Assembly: GCA_022559845.1 (NCBI GenBank)
Contig: CM040126.1
Location: 225,252,641-225,316,640 of the forward strand
Length of the DNA stretch: 64,000 bases
Direction of reading: 5' to 3'
From: Amorphophallus konjac
Taxonomy: Eukaryota; Streptophyta; Magnoliopsida; Alismatales; Araceae
Both the position numbers and the translations under genes were made by a program. The notes below the pieces were generated by a model. The model saw only the letters and a program-made list of their open reading frames with translations, searched no databases and had not been told where the DNA came from. Positions 58,216 to 64,000 of the stretch are shown one piece after another (position 1 is the first letter of the stretch; every line of letters starts with the position of its first letter).

Positions 58216-59832
58216 AGAGGGATGTACAGAGTTGGTTCAGGGAATGTGTAGACTTCGTATGCATTGAAAGGATTGTACAGACTTTGTCTTGAAGGATGCA
58301 TATGCATATAGGAAAGTATGTACAACGAACATGAATGCATAGTTATGACATCAAGACGTGTGCAGACTCTGCGAGCAGTGTGCAAGCAATGTGCAGACTT
58401 GATAAACTACATCACAAAACATATCAGTAGAGAATGTATAGACTCTGCGTGCGTGCATGCTAAGGACGATGTATAGACTTTATGAAGGCAACGCTAAAGC
58501 ATGTACAGACTTGACCGATGAATGTTCAGACATTAAGTGCTTGTGTATGCATGAAACAACCAAATGTATAGACATGAAATAAGGGAGTGTATAGACTTGA
58601 TGTTTACATGCATGAGAAACCAATGTACAGACTTGCTGTGCCTGCAGCAGATGACGACAGTGTACAAACTTGCTAAGCTTTCGCTAAGTCTGTATAGACT
58701 TGATCATGCAGACGATGACACCAGTGTACATACTTGCATGCTCGAAGCACACGATGTATATACTTTGAAGCATGTGAACACGGCGCTGTACAGACTTATG
58801 TATGTATGGATGCACTGACTAAGCCACGAGCCAAGTGGCGATGTATAGACTTGTGTTATGCACCCAGACAATGTATAGACTTGCACATAGAGACGCTGCA
58901 TGAGATGATGCACGAGACGATGCAATGTATAGACTTGGTCTTACAATGCATAGACTTGAAAGACGATGCATGAGACGATGCATGAGACGATGTATTGTAT
59001 AGACTTAGCGATGCAATGTTCACACTCACTTAGACGCTGAGTGAGACGCTGGACAATGTACAGACTTTACTTCGTGCAAGCTACAGGACAATGTATGGAC
59101 TTTGAAAGACGATGCATGCATTAGCCAACGATGTACAGACTTTGCCAATGTACAGACTTAGTGTCTCATGCAACCAGACAAGTGAATGCACAGGCAATGT
59201 ACAGACTTAGTGCAAACGTGATGTGCAGACTTTGTAGCATGCAATGTATAGACTTGATATCAAGGAATGCACTGGCTGTACACACTTGAAGTAATGCATG
59301 AGCGATGTATAGACTTGGTGAGCGCCAAGACGATGTACAGACTTAGTGTTCTGAACGTAGGCAAAGATAAGGAATGTATAGACTTTAAGTGTGGATGACC
59401 AGACAATGTATAGACTTGCACATATGCATGAACAAGTGGCGATGTACAGACTTGGCCAATGTACAGACTTGAAGCAAGGAGACGATGTGTAGACTTGGCC
59501 AATGTACAGACTTGAAGCAAGAAGACGATGTGTAGGCTTGGCCAATGTATAGACTTGCGAGTGTGTGAGCATGCAACAGCCATTGATGAATGTACACACT
59601 TGAGTGCGTGTATGCTAGAACGATGTATAGACATGATACACTAAATGCATTGTGCACATGAGAAAGTATGTACAATGAATATGGATGCACTGACTTGCCA
59701 CTAGCTGTACAGACTTGCAACCTATGTAGAGACTTGTGTGTTGCAGCAAAGATAATGTACAGACTTGTGTGGACTTGTGCAAAGACAATGTAAAGACTCT
59801 ATGTATGCAGAATGCAATGTGCAGGACTTCCA
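58216..59832. repeat. Large interspersed core-motif array in H
   Basis: About 48 copies by eye of a 13-14-base core, (A/G)ATGTA(T/C)AGACTTG on the plus strand, over 1.6 kb. Spacing is irregular (about 15-60 bp) and spacers are mostly unlike each other. A few local duplications occur, such as GATGCATGAGAC near 58965-58990 and a duplicated 55-bp piece near 59455-59530. Confidence 0.9.
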
Positions 59833-60048
59833 CAAGCAGACTTTATGATCTGACAGAATGACTGAACATATGAATGCTTTATGATCTGACAAAATGTTAA
59901 TGACTGAACATCACATGGTGACTCACAATGTTTGACTCACATCAAAACCAATCATCAAAACCACAGGGGCACAACATGTTGAACATGGGATTTCCTTTCG
60001 TGATTAAGTGGAGGTGCACCCCGCCACCAAGTCGTTGCTGGCTTGACT

Positions 60049-61365
60049 CTATGGATAAAAGCATTTTAAATATAGCCCATTCCACGGATTTGCTAATTCT
60101 TCGCCCTCCGCATTGATTAAGCGATACGTATTACCCGGATAGACTTCCTTAATTACAAACGGCCCTTCCCAGTTGGGTTGCAGCTTAGACCTAGGACCTA
60201 CTGACCTGATAAATTTGCGTTTGAAAACCATATTACCTACTTGGAATTTTTGTTCGATAACCTTCTTTTGAAAATACCGCGAGACACGCTTTTGATAAAC
60301 CGAAACATGATTGGCTGCGTTAAGTCTCTTCTCGTCTAAGAGTTCCAGTTGGACTAGCAACGCCTCTCGACGCTCGTCGAGATTAAGTTCTTTGTCCAGT
60401 TGCACCCTTAGGGAAGGGATCAGGATCTCATACGGGAGTACCGCCTCCATCCCGAAGGTGAGAGCAAAAGGAGTTTGCCCCGTGGGAGTACGGACGGAGG
60501 TGCGATAAGCCCATAGAGCTTCTACTAGTTTATCGGCCCAATCAGCAAATTTGTGTGACTCACATGTTTTCTTGATGATTTTAAGAAGGGTTTTGTTCGT
60601 GGCCTCAGCTTGGCCATTACCTTGGGGGTAGTATGGTGATGAATGATGCAATGATATATTAAACTTCTTACAGAGGTCCCGGAGTTCTTGAGAAACAAAT
60701 TGAGGCCCGTTGTCGGTGACGATATCACTTGGCACTCCAAACCGCGAGATGATATTCTTCATGATGAAGCGGCATACTGTGGTAGCTTTGATTTTTGCAT
60801 AGGCTTCAGCTTCTGCCCACTTGGTGAAGTACTCCGTAGCCATCAGGATGAAGGACATCTGCTTGACTGCGGAATTCGGGTCATCGAGAGGTCCGATGAT
60901 ATCAAAGGCCCACATGGAAAATGGCCAAGGAGCAGAGAGAGGATGGAGAGAAGAAGCAGGAGCATGGATCTTGTCAGCATGGAGCTGGCATTGAAGACAC
61001 CTACGGACATAGGTGGAACAATCTTCTTCTAGGGTTGGCCAGTAATAGCCCTGCCTAAGAATCTTCTTCGCCAACGCCTGCCCATTTACGTGCCCCCCAC
61101 ACTCACTGGAGTGAGCTGCCTCCACTACCTTCCAAGCCTCATCGTCATCTAGACACCTCATTAGAACTCCATTGAGAGCTCGCCTATACAATTCTCCACC
61201 AATAATCATGTATCTTACGGCGACTCTTCTAATGGCCTTTCGCTGCTCGACATTTTCCGCCTCTGGGAATGAACCATCCCTATAATACTGCTCAATCTCA
61301 TAATACCACGGCAACTCTTCTTCTTCTATGATCTCCTCACTCTCAGTTAATGAAACTTCTTTCAC
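60049..61365 (-). CDS. pol: F: integrase, apparently intact
   Basis: 438 codons, undamaged, ending in LKCFYP, a normal gypsy polyprotein end. The zinc domain is H85, H92, C123, C126 (AAHSSECGGH and CLQCQ). The catalytic core has D155 (FDIIGPL), D218 (TDNGPQF) and E254 (NGQAEATNKT), with 35 residues between the last two. The C-terminal part has the GPF-type motif WEGPFVIKEVYPGNTYRL. It inserts the element cDNA. The ATG is only the first Met in frame; the true protein is cut from a polyprotein that began further right. It is the best preserved pol domain in the window. Confidence 0.93.
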   Translation of the reverse strand: MKEVSLTESEEIIEEEELPWYYEIEQYYRDGSFPEAENVEQRKAIRRVAVRYMIIGGELYRRALNGVLMRCLDDDEAWKVVEAAHSSECGGHVNGQALAKKILRQGYYWPTLEEDCSTYVRRCLQCQLHADKIHAPASSLHPLSAPWPFSMWAFDIIGPLDDPNSAVKQMSFILMATEYFTKWAEAEAYAKIKATTVCRFIMKNIISRFGVPSDIVTDNGPQFVSQELRDLCKKFNISLHHSSPYYPQGNGQAEATNKTLLKIIKKTCESHKFADWADKLVEALWAYRTSVRTPTGQTPFALTFGMEAVLPYEILIPSLRVQLDKELNLDERREALLVQLELLDEKRLNAANHVSVYQKRVSRYFQKKVIEQKFQVGNMVFKRKFIRSVGPRSKLQPNWEGPFVIKEVYPGNTYRLINAEGEELANPWNGLYLKCFYP

Positions 61366-61422
61366 CTCCTCCCTTTCTGCCTTCCTTTCTACAGATTTCC
61401 TAAGGTTTTCGAACTAGGGATC

Positions 61423-61896
61423 CTAAAGAGAGGGAGCATCTAACCGCTGGACCACAATGGTCTCAGTGGCACAACTGAGGGGAAATGAAAGAGAAGAAGT
61501 TAGTGATGCAAGGGCATCAGCCAGAATGTTCTGAGAACGAGGAGTGTGAATATAGATAAGCTTCCGGAATTGCCTAGCCAAGAGCATGACCAGATCTTGA
61601 TAGGGCTTAAGCTTAAGGTCACGGGTGCGGTAAGTTGACAGAACTTGACGCAGCACCAACTGAGAGTCTCCTATGATGTTAAGGTATCGCACACCCAAGA
61701 GGTAGGCATGCTTCAGACCGGCAAGGAGGGCCTCGTACTCGGCTATATTATTGGTGGCAGGAAATGGGAGTTGATAAACGATTGGGATGGTTACCCCTTC
61801 CGGAGTAAGGAGAACGGTGCCGATTCCACTACCCTGAGAATTGAGAGCACCATCAAAATGGAGAGACCAAAAAGGAAGATGAGTGATTACTGCCAA
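61423..61896 (-). pseudogene. pol: F: additional archaeal-type RNase H (Tat hallmark)
   Basis: Residues D15 (LHFDGALN), E53 (IAEYEALLAGLKHA), D77 (IIGDSQLVL) and D127 (NILADALASL) are the full catalytic set of the second RNase H found in Tat elements. The frame ends at a stop (61423) shortly before the integrase frame, and one more stop lies between. So the polyprotein is broken there although both domains are whole. Confidence 0.9.
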
Positions 61897-62398
61897 GTGT
61901 TCATCAGGGAACTCGTCCTGGATTGAATCAGTGTGAGGGATAGGAAATGAGCAAGATGCTCAGCAATGGTGTATCCCTTGATCACTTTTTGGACAATGAA
62001 GGTGATGTCGAACTGGGAAAGAAAGCTCTGCCAGCGGGCTAATCGGCTAGAAAGGACAGGTTTTTCTAAAAGATAACGAATGGGGTCCATTCTAGAGATC
62101 AGCCTAACTTCGTGGGCAAGGAAATAGTGTTTGAGCTTCTAAGCTACCCACACTAGCGCTGTACATGTCTTCTCCATGGCAGTATACTTGGATTCAGCGG
62201 GATTAAATAACCTCGAAATGTAGTATGCTGCCCTTTCGCTTCCTTCATCATCTACCTGAGCCAGAACAGCTCCTAGGGAGTCCTCAATCACAGAAATGTA
62301 TAGGATCAGGGGTTTCCCGGGGACAGGTGGTTGCAGAACCGGGGGATTGGAAATATAAACTTTAAGCTCCTCATAGGCCTTTTGGCATTGTTCATTCC
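61897..62398 (-). pseudogene. pol: F: RT end and gypsy RNase H, cut by I
   Basis: The translation gives the RT/RNase H border (KAYEELKVYISNPPVLQPP), the RNase H core (SLGAVLAQVDDEGSERAAYYISR and ESKYTAMEKTCTALVW), a TAG, and the end RYLLEKPVLSSRLARWQSFLSQFDI. A stop and frameshift near 61890 separate it from the second RNase H. The LTR of I begins at 62399, inside the RT end. The catalytic part of RT is beyond the window. Confidence 0.85.
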
Positions 62399-63394
62399 TG
62401 TCACGCCCCGAGCGCGGAAGATACCCGAGATGCGCGACGAGTTTATATCAATCATGTCAATCAGAGTAGTAGTGTATTCGACACAAAGACAGAGTGCGCA
62501 AATATAAAGATAACCCAATCCATTAATTCCTTTAATAAGAATATGTCTATTAAAAGCCCTTGCAACTACTAGACTCAATAAAAATAAAAGAAAGGTACAA
62601 TTCTGACTCAAGAAAATATAGATAAGACAGGACTGATGGACGCTTGAATAGCTCTAACTCTTTCACTCTTGACCATCCCCTTCAGATTGAGTTCCCTCAT
62701 CATCGGACTTACCTGAAAAGTATGGAAACACTGAGTGAGCGAACGCTCAGTAGGAAATTATATCTCAAGAACTAGCAATGGGTTTAAGTAATTACATTTT
62801 TCCATGAATGCACTATAGCTATGCATGCTCGTAAAACGACAAGATAGAGAGAGTGGATAACAATAAGATAGCAGGAAGTACTAGTCATGAACTTTTAAGA
62901 ACTTATATCAAAAGATATCAAGATATTCAAGCAAGTGTATTCATCATGTCATGTTGGAATTTGGCTATTATGTTTCAAGCAAGCGAGTATACAATTACCC
63001 TTTTTCGGGCCACGCAAGTCACGTAATATCAAGTCAAGTACAAGATTTATGGAATGTTAAATCAAGCTAGTCATGCACTTCGGTATAATGCCAATACCGT
63101 GATCAATCAACTCCCATGGGCACAAGTACTTTCGGGTGCTCCGCCCAGGACCAGATCGGGCCCTATATGCGCTGACATTAATCATGTATTTTAACATCCA
63201 CTTTTGTATATAGCCAATATGGAATTTCAAGGATAAAGCTTGTAGACACGTAGGATAGACTTTGATAGACTAGAGTCCAAAAATATGACACTTGACATAG
63301 TTAGGCGATAATAACGGTAAAATCATGATTATCGATAAAACTAGGTGGAATTGATTCCCTAACTTGGGTACCATGACAAACAAGTATGGACATT

Positions 63395-63511
63395 CTTTAT
63401 ATAGAATTGAGGTCCACAAGAACATCAAGTTTAATATAGAATTGGGGTTTACAAGAACATCATAACAATGTTGATATAGAATTGGGGTTTACAAGAACAT
63501 CATAACAATGT
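63395..63511. repeat. About 39-bp tandem repeat, three units
   Basis: TATAGAATTGGGGTTTACAA ... units begin near 63399, 63438 and 63477. The last two are almost identical. Confidence 0.85.
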
Positions 63512-63829
63512 CATGCTTTACCCCGTTCATTAAGATAATTCTCATATCATACACATGGCATGACATGAGGGCCGGTATACCATGTTTCTATAGAGTGACA
63601 TGGCAAAGATTGTGTAATGGGTTTTTATGGTACAACCAGCTCAGTCGGCCTTGAGGGAATCCAAGGCTCGAGGAGTCTTACGGAGGTCTCTATGACTAAC
63701 TCGCTAGTCCAAAGGAACGGAGTGTCCAATGGAGAGCTTGTATGTCAATGAGAGTTAGTGGGTAAACGATAAAATATCATGAAACATGGGACTATATTCA
63801 CGGACTGGAATATAGTGCCGATACATATA

Positions 63830-63854
63830 GATATAGATATATATATATATACAT
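63830..63854. repeat. AT microsatellite
   Basis: GATATA followed by an (AT)n run. Confidence 0.85.
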
Positions 63855-64000
63855 ATGAAACCCTCGGTTAACAGTAACAGTGAAAAATAGTGTCACAGGA
63901 AAATAGCGACTTAATCTAAGTCATTACTTATCAAATTAACGCCTTCTATAGGGGTGTTTATTTACAATTTTGACGACTTGTACATCAGTCGTCCCTTCAA

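Larger units (their letters stand above)
56870..59976 (-). mobile_element. H: Sirevirus-like solo LTR
   Basis: It starts TGTTGTGATAGG and ends GGGGCACAACA on the plus strand. It shares with G the block TTTTTAGGTGGTTCGG, the CTACGTCCACCCCTCAC box (57170-57225) and the end pattern CATCAAAACCA-GGGG-CAACA. There is no PBS, PPT or gag beside it, hence a solo LTR. No target duplication was found at these ends (TGAAA against TGTTG), so the boundaries may be a little off, or one flank was lost. Confidence 0.65.
37616..62398 (-). mobile_element. F: Tat-type Ty3/gypsy element with two antisense genes (partial)
   Basis: Minus strand. Seen from the left: 3' LTR (37616-39359), PPT, two plus-strand genes (40604-43905 and 44780-55528), then integrase, an extra RNase H and the end of the gypsy RNase H/RT (60049-62398). 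The dual RNase H is the mark of the Tat lineage. Additional frames between pol and the 3' LTR, some antisense, are known in this lineage. Nested inside are G, H and, at 62399, I. The 5' half and 5' LTR are beyond the window, so the unity of F rests on order and orientation, not on a matched LTR pair. Confidence 0.7.
62399..64000 (-). mobile_element. I: LTR of the E/A superfamily, cut by the window edge
   Basis: It starts TGTCACGCCCCGAG, as in the 5' LTR of E, and carries the conserved box TGGTACAACCA(G)CTC ... TTACGGAGG at 63629-63690. The sequence elsewhere is diverged, so it is another subfamily. Possible target duplication ATTCC at 62394-62398; the partner is outside. No coding region is seen. 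Confidence 0.75.

Noticed and set aside
59207..59833. Frames of 111-130 codons on the minus strand across the H array
   Set aside because: Repeat artefact of the core motif; no start context, no domain.
62306..62611. 101-codon frame over the I/F border
   Set aside because: It joins LTR sequence to an RT fragment by chance across an insertion point.

Overview
This 64-kb window looks like gene-poor heterochromatin from a plant, most likely an angiosperm with a large genome. It is built almost entirely of LTR retrotransposons nested inside one another. The evidence is plant-type primer binding sites (initiator Met and Asp tRNA), Athila- and Tat-type Ty3/gypsy polyproteins, a Sirevirus-like Ty1/copia gag, and captured plant-specific domain genes. 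I saw no rRNA, tRNA or CRISPR, and no host gene outside mobile elements. The species cannot be named from sequence alone.

Layout, using my own labels. A (1-2038) is the end of a plus-oriented LTR that landed in the zinc-knuckle codons of gag in B. B is a minus-strand gypsy element with gag at 2039-3352, PBS at 3599 and an LTR at 3614-5580. B sits in X (5581-6960), the U3 part of an older minus-oriented LTR. C is a plus-strand Tat-like element with its 5' LTR at 7233-10405. Its coding region is scattered over 10.7-11.9, 23.7-24.8 and 33.1-37.6 kb because other elements entered it. D (11931-23686, minus) is a complete but decayed Athila-like element with target duplication ATGCT. E (24802-33135, minus) is a gag-only gypsy element with 3.45-kb LTRs and target duplication ACAAT. 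F starts at 37616 and runs past the right-hand disruption; it is a minus-strand Tat element with a 3' LTR, a PPT and an integrase plus dual RNase H at 60.0-62.4 kb.

Between the 3' LTR and pol of F, on the opposite (plus) strand, lie two degenerate intron-containing genes. One is a plant mobile domain gene (40604-43905). The other is a DUF7745-like gene (44780-55528). The second is split by G (45547-54864, target duplication TGCCC), a gag-only Sirevirus-like copia element. H (56870-59976) is a related solo LTR. I (62399 to the end) is another LTR, inserted in the F reverse transcriptase.

The most unusual signal is in the LTRs. Several unrelated families carry imperfect palindromes of about 24-28 bp, arranged in pairs or short runs with starts about 29-34 bp apart (three helical turns). 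Each family uses its own stem sequence. The copia LTR instead has GGGTCGACCC palindromes in pairs 20-22 bp apart, repeating every 72 bp. The copia-type LTRs G and H also carry arrays of a conserved 13-14-base core (AATGTATAGACTTG on the plus strand) upstream of the TATA box. F has the palindrome pairs inside its LTR, around its antisense genes and within the first intron. These patterns and the antisense two-gene cassette are the best candidates for something undescribed.
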